From Draconibacterium aestuarii (GTDB lineage Bacteria; Bacteroidota; Bacteroidia; Bacteroidales; Prolixibacteraceae): 64,000 nucleotides of DNA. This document shows positions 45,071 to 55,017 of this stretch, piece by piece (positions within the stretch are counted from its first letter, which is position 1; every line of letters begins with the position of its first letter). The translations under genes were made by a program, and so were the position numbers. The notes under the pieces are model-generated. The model saw only the letters and a list, made by a program, of their open reading frames with translations. It was not told where the DNA came from and made no database searches. The stretch lies in contig JAPOHD010000005.1 of assembly GCA_026671195.1 (NCBI GenBank), forward strand, positions 62,001 to 126,000, given 5' to 3'.

Positions 45071-46828
45071 CTAGTTCCACCCTTTATTCTGAACGAAACC
45101 AAACTTAGTTATTTCTCTGCCAGGAATAGGTCCATAATGCATATAATCATTATCATAAACCCTTTCTTCTACATCAAAAGTGGTATAACTATTACCCTCA
45201 ATTCTAATTCCCTTTGCAGGTTCAGTTAAGTTTTTCTTCCATCTGCGTAAATCCCAAAAACGGAAACCCTCAAAACACAACTCTAATCTTCTTTCATTGC
45301 GAATTAATTCACGCATCGCTTCCTTATCAGTTACTGTCTCAAGGTAAGTGTCGGCTTGTTCAATTCCTGCACGGTTCCGGATGGCAGCAATAACATCTTT
45401 CGCAGAATATCCGTGAGTTCCACTACCATTTGGTCCCCATGCCTCATTCGCTGCTTCAGCATAATTCAGAAATAGTTCTGTATAACGGATATGCACTTCG
45501 AAATGCTCTTTAGAGTTGCTGGAAGATGGGTCAACATTTACATCTTCTCTCAATAGTTTCTTTAGGTAGTATCCTGTACGTGTTGAGTTTTGCAAAGAAC
45601 CTATCGCATCATCGCCTTCACCTACTCCGATTTCAATATTATTTCCGCGCATGGTACTTCCGTCATAAACGATATAATAAGACAAACGAGGATCTCTTCC
45701 TTCATATGGATTATTAGGATCATATCCTGAGCTCTGGTCACTAATTGGATAGCCATTTGCCATAGGGAATGCATCTACAAGATTTTGAGTTGGATTAATT
45801 TCGCCATCTCCGTAAATTGAAGGAGGGAAATTATCGCTTTCCCGTCCGTTACTATTAGAAAGAGGTCTTCTCCATAACATTTCAGGAAGATCTGTTCTAT
45901 CTCCACCAGTTATATCTGCTTGATCAACCTGTTCTTTTAAATAGAAAATATGGCCGGTGGGGTCTAATCCACTTATTCCACCTATATCGTCTAAAAGTTC
46001 AGCAGTATAATTTGCTGCGTTTTCCCAAAGTGTATTATTATTCTCAATATTAAATGCAGGACTGGCTGCCAACAATGCCAAACGAGCTTTTATGGCTTTT
46101 GCATGCCGTCCGCTCATTCGTTGCTGTGTGTTAGAACCAAAAACGGTATTGTAATTTTCAAGCGTTACTCCGCCAAAACCGGCAGGAATATCTCCTTCAC
46201 TTGCATCACCATAATCCATGGGCAGGTAATCCAACGATTTATCCAAATCGGCATAAGCACTTTGAACTGACTGAGCAAAACTACTTCTTGGTGCGGAAAA
46301 ATCTTCCTGAGTTGTCGGGAACTCATTGTATTCAGGAATACCGAGTAATTCTCCATTTTCTCCTATTCCCGCATGATTGCGTAAAAGAAAATATTTCATC
46401 AGTCCTCGGATTGCATAAGATTCACCCGTTAACCTTTTTGCATACAAATCATTTAACGTTTGGTCTGTCCATTTCCAAGGTACTGAATCCACTACACTTA
46501 AAAACTGGTCAACAGATAGTATAGCCCTGTTACAATTTGTCCAAAGATCTTGCGGATTATATAAAGCTGTCCACTCACCCGTTGCCATACGCATGTAACT
46601 ACTAAATTTATCATTGGTTACTGCATCGTCGGTGGCCACTTCATCCCAGTTGTAAGAATTAGTAGGAATATATGCGTAAGCCCTCATCAGCAAGCCTTCT
46701 GCATACTCAGGGTCATCATAAACCCGTTGTAAAGTACTGTGGTTATCATCTTCCGGCTCTAACAATGTGCACGATGAAATAACCATCAGTAAAATTAGCA
46801 GGAAGAATAATATTTTATTTAATTTCAT
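45071..46828 (-). CDS. SusD/RagB-family nutrient-binding lipoprotein (SusD2)
   Basis: 585 residues from the ATG at 46828; an in-frame ATG at 46837 adds three residues. Lipobox VISSC (Cys20). It has the SusD order of TPR-rich helices with the conserved C-terminal block VIAAIRNRAGIEQADTYLE...LIRNERRLELCFEGFRFWDLRRWK, which is diagnostic. It binds oligo- or polysaccharide on the surface as a lid on its SusC partner, encoded 20 bp upstream (46849-49890). Confidence 0.97.
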   Translation of the reverse strand: MKLNKILFFLLILLMVISSCTLLEPEDDNHSTLQRVYDDPEYAEGLLMRAYAYIPTNSYNWDEVATDDAVTNDKFSSYMRMATGEWTALYNPQDLWTNCNRAILSVDQFLSVVDSVPWKWTDQTLNDLYAKRLTGESYAIRGLMKYFLLRNHAGIGENGELLGIPEYNEFPTTQEDFSAPRSSFAQSVQSAYADLDKSLDYLPMDYGDASEGDIPAGFGGVTLENYNTVFGSNTQQRMSGRHAKAIKARLALLAASPAFNIENNNTLWENAANYTAELLDDIGGISGLDPTGHIFYLKEQVDQADITGGDRTDLPEMLWRRPLSNSNGRESDNFPPSIYGDGEINPTQNLVDAFPMANGYPISDQSSGYDPNNPYEGRDPRLSYYIVYDGSTMRGNNIEIGVGEGDDAIGSLQNSTRTGYYLKKLLREDVNVDPSSSNSKEHFEVHIRYTELFLNYAEAANEAWGPNGSGTHGYSAKDVIAAIRNRAGIEQADTYLETVTDKEAMRELIRNERRLELCFEGFRFWDLRRWKKNLTEPAKGIRIEGNSYTTFDVEERVYDNDYMHYGPIPGREITKFGFVQNKGWN

Positions 46829-46848
46829 AATTATCATTTTTTAATGAA

Positions 46849-49800
46849 TTAAAAATTAGCTTTTATCCCCAGAGAAAAAGTTCTGGAGTAGGGTTCATTA
46901 CCTACCCTCAAATCTCTTTTTTCCCTGTTTTTCGCAAATTGGTAAATATCTGAAGCATCAACGTAAACCATCATTTTTTTCATAAATAAGGCATTTGCAG
47001 CCATCTGTGGCAAATTATAGGTAAGCTGAATTTTCCGAATGTTGAAATAGTCGTTGTTATACAACCAGTAGCTAGAACGGCGGAAGTTATTATTATCTGA
47101 TTCAGCACTCAATCTTGGATATGTAGCTGTATTTGCAGTTTCCGGAGTCCAGCTTCCACGCACTATTTCTGAATATTTATCGTTCCCATCTACCCAGTAA
47201 TAGTTCCCTTCCATAAACGTTTCGGAACCTGACCGACCTTCTCCTAAAACATAAAGAGTGAAGTCTTTGTAAGCCAATTTAATATCCACGCCACCCGAGA
47301 ACGGTGCCTGCCAACGGCGCAAATAAACTTCATCATTGCCATCAACAATACCATCGCCATTCTGGTCTTTGTATTTTATATCGCCAGGTTGAACAGCACC
47401 AAAAGCCTGTGTCGGGCTATTGTCAATATCTGTCTGATCATTGAACAAACCGATAGCTTCTAACCCAAATGATGCATCTCTCGGATTGCCTTGTCTGTAT
47501 TGATAGTCGTTGTCATAAACTTCATCTACAACCTTTCTCTCCGAAGTTACATAAAGTGCATTAATACCTATTACCAAATTCAATTCTCCAAATGATTGAT
47601 TCAGATCTAAACCAACTTCAACTCCTTTGTATGCATCCTCCTCAAAATTTTCGTAAGGAATATAAGGTGTATAAAAACTGGGGTAAATTGTTGTTGGACG
47701 GGTAACCAAATCGCTATAGAGTTCATAAAATGCATTGGCCTCAATGCCCAGTTTTTTGTTGAAAAATAATCCGTCAAAGCCAAAAGTTACCTCGTTGCGT
47801 TTTGCAAAACCAAGGTTCGGATTGTCGCTCCAGCTGGAACTAGTACCTCCCCGGCTTCTGTTTCCTTCAAACCATTGATAACTTCCTGAACCACCGTAAC
47901 GATTATCGTAGTAAAAAAATCCACCAATAGGAAGGTCGGAATTTAGAATACCACCGGACAACCTCAATTTCAAATAATCAACATTATCAGCCGATGCCAT
48001 AAAGTCTTCAGAACTCATCATCCAGGCCAACCCGAGTGAGGGTGAGAAACCACCTCTGTTTCCTTCAGGTAACTTTACAGAACTTGCATAATTACTACTA
48101 AAATCAACCATATATTTTCTATTGAATATGTAGTTAATTTGAAGTCCGAGATGCGATTGCTTTACACCCTGAAAGTCATTGGTTTGTTTAAAATTACTGC
48201 CATACCCAAGCAACGATCCGCTTACTTGATGTACATCATTAAAAATCCTGTCGTAACTAAATAATCCATAAAAACCAAATCTCCTGCGGAACATAGCATT
48301 CCCAACAGACTGGGTTCCTGGCCGATTGTCTGTTCCATGTTGTTTCAAATTAACAATTATGTCTTCATCTTCGGCCCAAATTGGTTCATAAACAGAGTAA
48401 TCATTATAAACTGTTTGGTTATAAGCTGTATAATAATCAAAACTGATGTTGGTATGGAAAGACAAACCTTGTGTTAGCTTATTCAAATCGAAATCGACAC
48501 GGTTGTTGAACGAAAATTTACGGGAAATCCGTTCAAAAACTCCTCCAGCATATCCATCACCAAAAGGCGTGGTCAGGTGGTTTGAATTGCCACCAATGAG
48601 GTATTCGCCATTTACGTCATTTTTTCTGGCTTTTAATAACTCATTTTCCTGATCGATTAAATCAAAAGGTAGCAGTGGAGTATATAAATGCGGTCTGAGG
48701 CTTGCAGCGGAACTCCAGTAGTTGCCTCTCTGACTTCTATCGTTTCCAAAAATTGACACTCCGTCAACCGAAGTTTTAATCCAGTCGTTCACTTTTAGGT
48801 CAACATTTCCCCGAATATTAAATACATTGTCCCTGGCATTTGCACCTTCGCCAAAATCGAGATATCCGCCAGATGAATGCCAGCCAACATTTGCATAATA
48901 CTTGGCAACATCATTCCCATCGGAAAATTGACCTTCCAAATCGAAATAATTTTTTAATGGTTTTAAATACTCATCGGAGTAATAATCCACATCAGGATAC
49001 CGGTATTTATTCCCAGACCTGTAATTTTCAATCTCTTCTTCACTAAACGTTTCTGTTTTTCCGTCATTAAGTCTGGCCTGGTTATAATAGGTCATATAAT
49101 CAGCAGAATTCAGAAAATCAGGCGTTGCCCGAGGCGCAGAAATTCCATAATTTACCGAAAAATTAGATTGCTTTTTGAAAGCTTCACCACGTTTTGTGGT
49201 AATTAATATTACCCCGTTTACAGCAGCGCTACCATACAAAATAGAAGCGTTTACATCTTTAAGAACAGTTATGTCTTCAATTTCAGACAAGCGCAACGAT
49301 TCAATATCGCGAGGAAGGCCGTCAACAATAAACAATGCATTTCCTGAAAAAAGGCCACTGCCCGTTTCATCTGCCACATTAATACCAATTCCGATACCTC
49401 TAATGCTACTGCTTCCTAACATTCCTAAGGTACGACCGTTTAAAACATTGCTGGCCCAAATAGAATTGTCATACGCATTTACTTTATCACCATTTACTGT
49501 ACTAAACGCGCCAACAACATTTCCCTTATGAACTCTGCGAAATGCCAAATCTACCATATCATCGCTTCCATATAAAAATGGAGATGTTTTTAAACTGATA
49601 TTGACTTTGTTTCTCACTTCATCCAGAGTAGCGGTAGTATTTTCATAACCATTGGCCTCTACAATCAACTTTGACCCAGGCTCAACAAAAACAGTAAATT
49701 TACCATTGGCATCGGTTTTAGTATAGGCGGCACCACTGAAAATCTCTGCATTTTTAATCGGATTACCGTTTTCATCAACAATAACCGACTCAATGGTTAT

Positions 49801-49890
49801 CAACTTCTCTTTCTGGGCAAATACTTCATTGTGTTGAAATAAAATGATCCCACATAGAAAAGCTAATATTATATAATATTTTTTCTTCAT
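46849..49890 (-). CDS. SusC/RagA-family TonB-dependent transporter (SusC2)
   Basis: 1013 residues with a signal peptide (ending VFAQ). A carboxypeptidase-regulatory-like domain (~33-95: ITIESVIVDENGNPIKNAEI) is followed by the plug domain (ALFIVDGLPRDIESL and VNGVILITTKRGEAFKKQ near 190-240) and a beta-barrel ending RTFSLGIKANF. It lacks the usual 'VVVGYGTQKK' segment before the plug and has a divergent domain junction (FRRVHKGNVVGAFSTVNGDKV), unlike SusC1. It imports oligosaccharides with energy from TonB. Its SusD partner starts 20 bp downstream. Confidence 0.97.
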   Translation of the reverse strand: MKKKYYIILAFLCGIILFQHNEVFAQKEKLITIESVIVDENGNPIKNAEIFSGAAYTKTDANGKFTVFVEPGSKLIVEANGYENTTATLDEVRNKVNISLKTSPFLYGSDDMVDLAFRRVHKGNVVGAFSTVNGDKVNAYDNSIWASNVLNGRTLGMLGSSSIRGIGIGINVADETGSGLFSGNALFIVDGLPRDIESLRLSEIEDITVLKDVNASILYGSAAVNGVILITTKRGEAFKKQSNFSVNYGISAPRATPDFLNSADYMTYYNQARLNDGKTETFSEEEIENYRSGNKYRYPDVDYYSDEYLKPLKNYFDLEGQFSDGNDVAKYYANVGWHSSGGYLDFGEGANARDNVFNIRGNVDLKVNDWIKTSVDGVSIFGNDRSQRGNYWSSAASLRPHLYTPLLPFDLIDQENELLKARKNDVNGEYLIGGNSNHLTTPFGDGYAGGVFERISRKFSFNNRVDFDLNKLTQGLSFHTNISFDYYTAYNQTVYNDYSVYEPIWAEDEDIIVNLKQHGTDNRPGTQSVGNAMFRRRFGFYGLFSYDRIFNDVHQVSGSLLGYGSNFKQTNDFQGVKQSHLGLQINYIFNRKYMVDFSSNYASSVKLPEGNRGGFSPSLGLAWMMSSEDFMASADNVDYLKLRLSGGILNSDLPIGGFFYYDNRYGGSGSYQWFEGNRSRGGTSSSWSDNPNLGFAKRNEVTFGFDGLFFNKKLGIEANAFYELYSDLVTRPTTIYPSFYTPYIPYENFEEDAYKGVEVGLDLNQSFGELNLVIGINALYVTSERKVVDEVYDNDYQYRQGNPRDASFGLEAIGLFNDQTDIDNSPTQAFGAVQPGDIKYKDQNGDGIVDGNDEVYLRRWQAPFSGGVDIKLAYKDFTLYVLGEGRSGSETFMEGNYYWVDGNDKYSEIVRGSWTPETANTATYPRLSAESDNNNFRRSSYWLYNNDYFNIRKIQLTYNLPQMAANALFMKKMMVYVDASDIYQFAKNREKRDLRVGNEPYSRTFSLGIKANF

Positions 49891-49921
49891 CTGTTAAAAT
49901 TTTTAATTAATTAGTTTCAGA

Positions 49922-51739
49922 TTACCATCCTGGATTTTGTGGAAAACCCTCGTATAATTTTGTAAAACCAACCTGCATGGGTAGCCAGTTATGTTTTTTC
50001 TCGGCAACCCTTGTCACAATTACTCTTTCTGAAAGGTTGATTGGTTTTCCGTCAGGTCCACGCTCAAAATCAATAGCGGTTTTATCAAGGTACCTTGGGT
50101 CATTATTCCGGTTCCAACGACGCAAATCGCAAAAACGGGCACCTTCAAAAATTAATTCAACGGCGCGTTCCCGAACAATTTCTTCGAAAAACACATCCTG
50201 GCTTCCTGTATATTTTGAATCAATATTAGGCAATTGTGCCCTGTTACGAACTGCATTCAAAGCGCCTTCGGCTGTCATAGTATAATTACCTGATGTGCTT
50301 TGAGGTGTCCCACCGTTGCTACTAAACAGTACAGCTTCGGCATACATCAAATAAACATCAGCCATACGCAAATAAGGAACATAAGGTTGAATTCTACCTG
50401 CGAACGAGGTATTGAAATCTTTATCCATGCCATTAAATTTACGAGAATAGTATCCGGTGACACTTGGCGGATTAATTTGTGAACGGTGACGGCCACCAAT
50501 GAATAGTTCAGCATACTTATCATCTGATTTATCGCGGTGAATTCGGTCGCCATCTTTTACAATAATCTTATAGAATCTTGGGTCGCGGTTTGTCCACGGA
50601 TCATTGGGATCGTAACCTGATTCAGGATCATCAATAGGCAGCCCATTGGCCATTCCATAGTTTTTGGTAATGTTATGGGTAGGTACATCGGCATTCGAAC
50701 CACTGTTTAAAGCAAAAGAAGATGGAACCGTTGCTCCAATAGCTGACCATCTTACACGTGAACGATTATAAATAGTAGGAATCATAATTGCTTCGATTCC
50801 ACCCGGATGTTTTCGGTTACGATCATAAAAAATTTGCATATAATCGTCCCAGGGTTGCAGACCATATATACCAGTGTCATCCGCCAACTTTAGCAATTCG
50901 CCAAACGCATCAGCAGCTTGTTTGGCCAATTCTCCATTGAAAGTGTTACTGCCATTTGCTTCTTCGTTGGGCATAGGGCTGGCACCATACAATAATGCTT
51001 TCCCCAGGTACCCCAGCGCAAAAAACTTATTAATTCGCTGAAAATTGCCCCCTTCAGTAGCCTGACCTACTGAAGTTTCATCCCAGTGGTTGGGTAGTAA
51101 ATCGGCTGCTGCCATAAAATCTTCAGCCATTTTTTTAGCTGTTTCCTGATAACTGAGCCTGTTAAACTCTTCTGTTATCAAACTTTCGGTAGGGCTTAAA
51201 GTTCTTGTTATATAAGGCATGCCACCCCAGTAACGACTCAATTCGAAATAGAAGAATCCCCTGAAAAACAATGCTTGCCCTTTCAATAAGTCCTTTTCTT
51301 CCTGCGTACCTTCAAACAAACTTGGTGCCTCTTCTGTTCCTTCTAACTTTTCCAGTGCCAGGTTTGCTTTTCTTATTGCATACCAGGCATATTCCCATAC
51401 CCTGTGATCTCTGGGATTATTGCTAGTAGTGCGTACACTTTGTCCATAAAAATATCCTTCATTTCCCCAGTAGTTTCCCAGATCAAACTGGTAGGGATAA
51501 TTATTCAAGGTTTCGTCTGCAAACAAATACTTGTTCCATGCCCCTCCTTTATCAGGATCCATTACACAGTTATACAACTCTTCAACAAATCCCTGGAAAC
51601 TTATGAAATCTCCATAGGCATCTTTTTCGGTAATGCTGGCTTCAGGAGCTTTATCTAAATAATCCTCGCATGAAATTGAAATTAAAAACAGCATTACGAA
51701 AGCCACATAAATTTTTTTATTCTTTATTATCCTTTTCAT
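49922..51739 (-). CDS. SusD/RagB-family nutrient-binding lipoprotein (SusD1)
   Basis: 605 residues with lipobox ISISC (Cys24) followed by EDYLDKAPEASIT, the typical mature start of SusD proteins. The C-terminal block ALNAVRNRAQLPNID...EIVRERAVELIFEGARFCDLRRWNR is diagnostic of the family. It pairs with SusC1, whose stop is 11 bp upstream. Sequence differs widely from SusD2, so the two pairs probably take up different oligosaccharides or different sizes. Confidence 0.97.
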   Translation of the reverse strand: MKRIIKNKKIYVAFVMLFLISISCEDYLDKAPEASITEKDAYGDFISFQGFVEELYNCVMDPDKGGAWNKYLFADETLNNYPYQFDLGNYWGNEGYFYGQSVRTTSNNPRDHRVWEYAWYAIRKANLALEKLEGTEEAPSLFEGTQEEKDLLKGQALFFRGFFYFELSRYWGGMPYITRTLSPTESLITEEFNRLSYQETAKKMAEDFMAAADLLPNHWDETSVGQATEGGNFQRINKFFALGYLGKALLYGASPMPNEEANGSNTFNGELAKQAADAFGELLKLADDTGIYGLQPWDDYMQIFYDRNRKHPGGIEAIMIPTIYNRSRVRWSAIGATVPSSFALNSGSNADVPTHNITKNYGMANGLPIDDPESGYDPNDPWTNRDPRFYKIIVKDGDRIHRDKSDDKYAELFIGGRHRSQINPPSVTGYYSRKFNGMDKDFNTSFAGRIQPYVPYLRMADVYLMYAEAVLFSSNGGTPQSTSGNYTMTAEGALNAVRNRAQLPNIDSKYTGSQDVFFEEIVRERAVELIFEGARFCDLRRWNRNNDPRYLDKTAIDFERGPDGKPINLSERVIVTRVAEKKHNWLPMQVGFTKLYEGFPQNPGW

Positions 51740-51750
51740 ATTCGTAATTA

Positions 51751-54700
51751 TTAAAATGATAAATCTATGCCTAAATTAACACGTTTTACAGTTGGATAAG
51801 CTCCCTGAGTAGCACTTCCTCCTGAATAAGTCGTAGTTCTGTCATCCGGCAATTTAGACCAGAAGAAAAGATTATTTCCATTCAGGAATAGCCTGAAATT
51901 TGAAAATCCTGCTCTTTTTACCCAATCCAAATCATTGAATGTGTAAGCAATTTCAGCGTTTTGTAACCTAAGGTAAGAAGCATCGTAAAGGTAATAATCT
52001 CCAATGTTCTCGGCCTGAGTTTTCCACCTTGGCAGGAACGATGTAGCATCTGGATTATCTTTTGACCAATAATCTGCTACGTGGCCAAATACAATATCAA
52101 TATCGTTTTGATAATTGTTAAATCCTACATAGCGATTGGCATTATTTACTCCGAAAAACTGAATCATAAAGCTGAATCCACCGTAGTCTGCTCCAAGTGT
52201 AAAGGAACCTGTATTCTGCGGAACTCCTGAATATCCAATGGGTGGAGTATCTTCACTATTTTTTATGATACCATCGGCATTAAAATCAACCAAATTGTAA
52301 TAACCGGGAAGTTTATCTGCATCGTTATTTTCAGTAGGTACACTGGCATAAACTTCATCCCAATTGTTATAAAAATCTGTACTCAACAACCTCTTTTGTT
52401 GTCCAATCGGATAGCCTTTGGCTTTCAGGTATTCAAACTGAAGTGGCGCATCATCGCGTTCAATTACTTCATTTTCGTTGTGTGTAAGCGCAAGTTTTGC
52501 CCAAACATTTGCTTTATTATTTATCCTTTTGTTAAAGCCCAATTCTATTTCAAATCCTTTTGATTTAACATGGCCTAAGTTTGCACTTGGTGGTGTGGCT
52601 CCAAAAAATGGAGGAACATTTCTGCTACCTCCCGACATCAGAATATCCGTCCGGTCTTCAGTAAAATAATCAAAATTTAATGTAAATAAGTTTTTTAATA
52701 CACCAAACTCAACACCAAAGTTTGTTTTAAGTGCACTTTCCCAATGAATATCAGGATTTCCAACCACAGCTTCTCTATAGAAATTATAGGGACTCCAACC
52801 AGAAGTTGAGTTACTCAGGCGAGCTCTTCCACCATACGCTAATTGAGACTCATATAACCAACGAGATCCACTCACTTTATCATCACCTACTCTACCAATA
52901 CTGTATCGAATTTTTAATCGGTCAACCCAATCAATGTTGAAAAATTCTTCATTAGAAACATACCAACCTACCGCTAATGAAGGGAAAAATTCGAAACGGT
53001 AACCTGGTCCAAATTGTTCAGAACCATTATAGGCGCCGTTTGCTTCAAACAAATACCTACTGTCATAACCGTAGGTTGTGCGAAAAACCCAGTCTTCACG
53101 ATAATTTTTGAACATACTTCCTACCGCGTATTCTTCGCGTTTAAATACACCCATTGCAGAAACATTATGATTTTCGAAAGTACGGGCATAATTCATTTGG
53201 AATTCATACATCATTCGGCGAGAAACCGGGATGTAGCTTGTCCAGTTTGCTGAAGTTATATTTTCCTGGCGAACAGACCATGGGTTAAGGGCCCAGTCGT
53301 ATTCCTCATCGCCAATAGGAAGCAGTACTGTATATTCACTCGGGTCCTGATCCGGACCTTCATATTTCATCGGATAAATTTGTTTAAACGGAACGTTAGT
53401 CCTCGCTTCTGCAGGTCTGATACTGTTTTGTACGTCATAAATTCCCCCTTCAGAACGGATGCTGTTATCGTAAAACAGAGATGCCCTTGCACTTAAACCT
53501 TTTGTAATAAAACTAAGATCCTGCACCAGTTTAAAATCGGCGTTTAACTGCGTTTGCCGTGTTTGCCTGACACCAATATTATACACTGCGGCAATTGGAT
53601 TTACAGTATTATTACCACCTTCCTGATAGGCTCCCCAACGGCCATCTTTATATTTTGGTAAAAACAGATTGGGAGCCATTCCATAAGTAGCTTTCCACAT
53701 CCATGCATCGGCCCGGCTTGTACTTCCTTCATTATTATAATTGGTATTTTTCAGACTGTAATATCCTGATAAATTGATCTTTAGTTGTGTTGATTTCGTC
53801 AGTTCGATGTCAATATTACTTCTAAAATTAAACCTGTCATAATCATAATTAGGATCGTAAGTTTTAAAATTGTCATAATCTTTAAACATGTCACCTTCAT
53901 GCAAATAAGCCAGTGAGCCAAAATACCGAACGGCTTTGCTACCACCTTGCGCATTCAGTGTCATACGGTGAGAAAAACCGATATCTTTAAACATGGCATC
54001 TTCCCAGTCCACATTTGGATAAATTTCTGCATATTCTTCTGATTGTGGCTTCCTGTATCGTTGAACTATCTCATAAGGAACATACGCTCCCCATGAAGGT
54101 TCATTTAACACTCCTTCCCGTTCAATGATCTCATTTTTGGCCATCATCGCTGCGTACGATTCAAGTTTGTCCGGTTGCCTTGATAGCATTTTACCCGTTG
54201 TGGTGTAGTTAAAATTCAACTTTGTTTTTCCTGCCTCGCCGCGTTTGGTAGTAATAAGGATAACACCGTTTGCTCCCTTAACCCCAAAAACAGCAGTAGC
54301 GGAAGCATCTTTTAATACAGAGATACTTTCAACCTCATTTACATCTACGTTATTCATATTTCGCTCCACACCATCTACCAATATCAGAGGCTGGCCACCG
54401 TTCCAGGTATTCTGCCCTCTAATATAAATCTCAGTGGAGCTTTCTCCTGTAAGAATTCCACCAGGCTCACCGGAGGATGTTAGAGCAACCATACCAGGAA
54501 TTTGCCCCACCAGGTTTTCGGTAAGGTCAGTAGAACTTCCTGACCGACGGAGTTCTTCGTTTGTTGCCTGTTCTATGGAGCCGACAACACTTTCCTTCTT
54601 CTGTACACCATAACCTACAGCAACAACTTCTTCAAGTCCAATGGATTGTTCTTTCATCACTACATTGAAAGTGGTTTGATTTCCAACTTTCATTTCCTGC

Positions 54701-54960
54701 ACTCCCATTCCTACAAATGAGAATACAAGAGTAGCATCGTTGCTTACCCCGGAAATCGTAAAATCACCGTCGGCATCAGTGACGGTCCCCTTGGTAGTAC
54801 CTTTTTCAACAACAGTGACACCAGGAAGTGGCAGTCCTCCTTCGTCTGTAACATTTCCAGATACAGTTTTTTGTGCATAGGCTCCTATGCTAACTGTAAC
54901 CAGAAAGAAACATAGCAATAAAAAGCTGAGTGCCATTTTTGTTCCATTTTTGTTTTTCAT
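51751..54960 (-). CDS. SusC/RagA-family TonB-dependent transporter (SusC1)
   Basis: 1069 residues with a signal peptide (ending AYAQ). A carboxypeptidase-regulatory-like domain (~31-105: VSGNVTDEGGLPLPGVTVVE) is followed by LEEVVAVGYGVQKKESVVGS (113-132) and the plug (QPLILVDGVERNMNNVDVNE and ANGVILITTKRGEAGK). The beta-barrel ends in VKRVNLGIDLSF. It transports oligosaccharides across the outer membrane with TonB. It lies 57 bp downstream of the GH88 gene. Confidence 0.98.
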   Translation of the reverse strand: MKNKNGTKMALSFLLLCFFLVTVSIGAYAQKTVSGNVTDEGGLPLPGVTVVEKGTTKGTVTDADGDFTISGVSNDATLVFSFVGMGVQEMKVGNQTTFNVVMKEQSIGLEEVVAVGYGVQKKESVVGSIEQATNEELRRSGSSTDLTENLVGQIPGMVALTSSGEPGGILTGESSTEIYIRGQNTWNGGQPLILVDGVERNMNNVDVNEVESISVLKDASATAVFGVKGANGVILITTKRGEAGKTKLNFNYTTTGKMLSRQPDKLESYAAMMAKNEIIEREGVLNEPSWGAYVPYEIVQRYRKPQSEEYAEIYPNVDWEDAMFKDIGFSHRMTLNAQGGSKAVRYFGSLAYLHEGDMFKDYDNFKTYDPNYDYDRFNFRSNIDIELTKSTQLKINLSGYYSLKNTNYNNEGSTSRADAWMWKATYGMAPNLFLPKYKDGRWGAYQEGGNNTVNPIAAVYNIGVRQTRQTQLNADFKLVQDLSFITKGLSARASLFYDNSIRSEGGIYDVQNSIRPAEARTNVPFKQIYPMKYEGPDQDPSEYTVLLPIGDEEYDWALNPWSVRQENITSANWTSYIPVSRRMMYEFQMNYARTFENHNVSAMGVFKREEYAVGSMFKNYREDWVFRTTYGYDSRYLFEANGAYNGSEQFGPGYRFEFFPSLAVGWYVSNEEFFNIDWVDRLKIRYSIGRVGDDKVSGSRWLYESQLAYGGRARLSNSTSGWSPYNFYREAVVGNPDIHWESALKTNFGVEFGVLKNLFTLNFDYFTEDRTDILMSGGSRNVPPFFGATPPSANLGHVKSKGFEIELGFNKRINNKANVWAKLALTHNENEVIERDDAPLQFEYLKAKGYPIGQQKRLLSTDFYNNWDEVYASVPTENNDADKLPGYYNLVDFNADGIIKNSEDTPPIGYSGVPQNTGSFTLGADYGGFSFMIQFFGVNNANRYVGFNNYQNDIDIVFGHVADYWSKDNPDATSFLPRWKTQAENIGDYYLYDASYLRLQNAEIAYTFNDLDWVKRAGFSNFRLFLNGNNLFFWSKLPDDRTTTYSGGSATQGAYPTVKRVNLGIDLSF

Positions 54961-55017
54961 AAAAAATAGTTTTAATTAATTTAAAGTATGCCTTGTACAT
55001 ACAGCCATACAGGCTGG

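Noticed and set aside
55003-55017. Hairpin CAGCC-ATACA-GGCTG between GH88 and SusC1.
   Set aside because: Only five base pairs and no T-run; not a convincing terminator.
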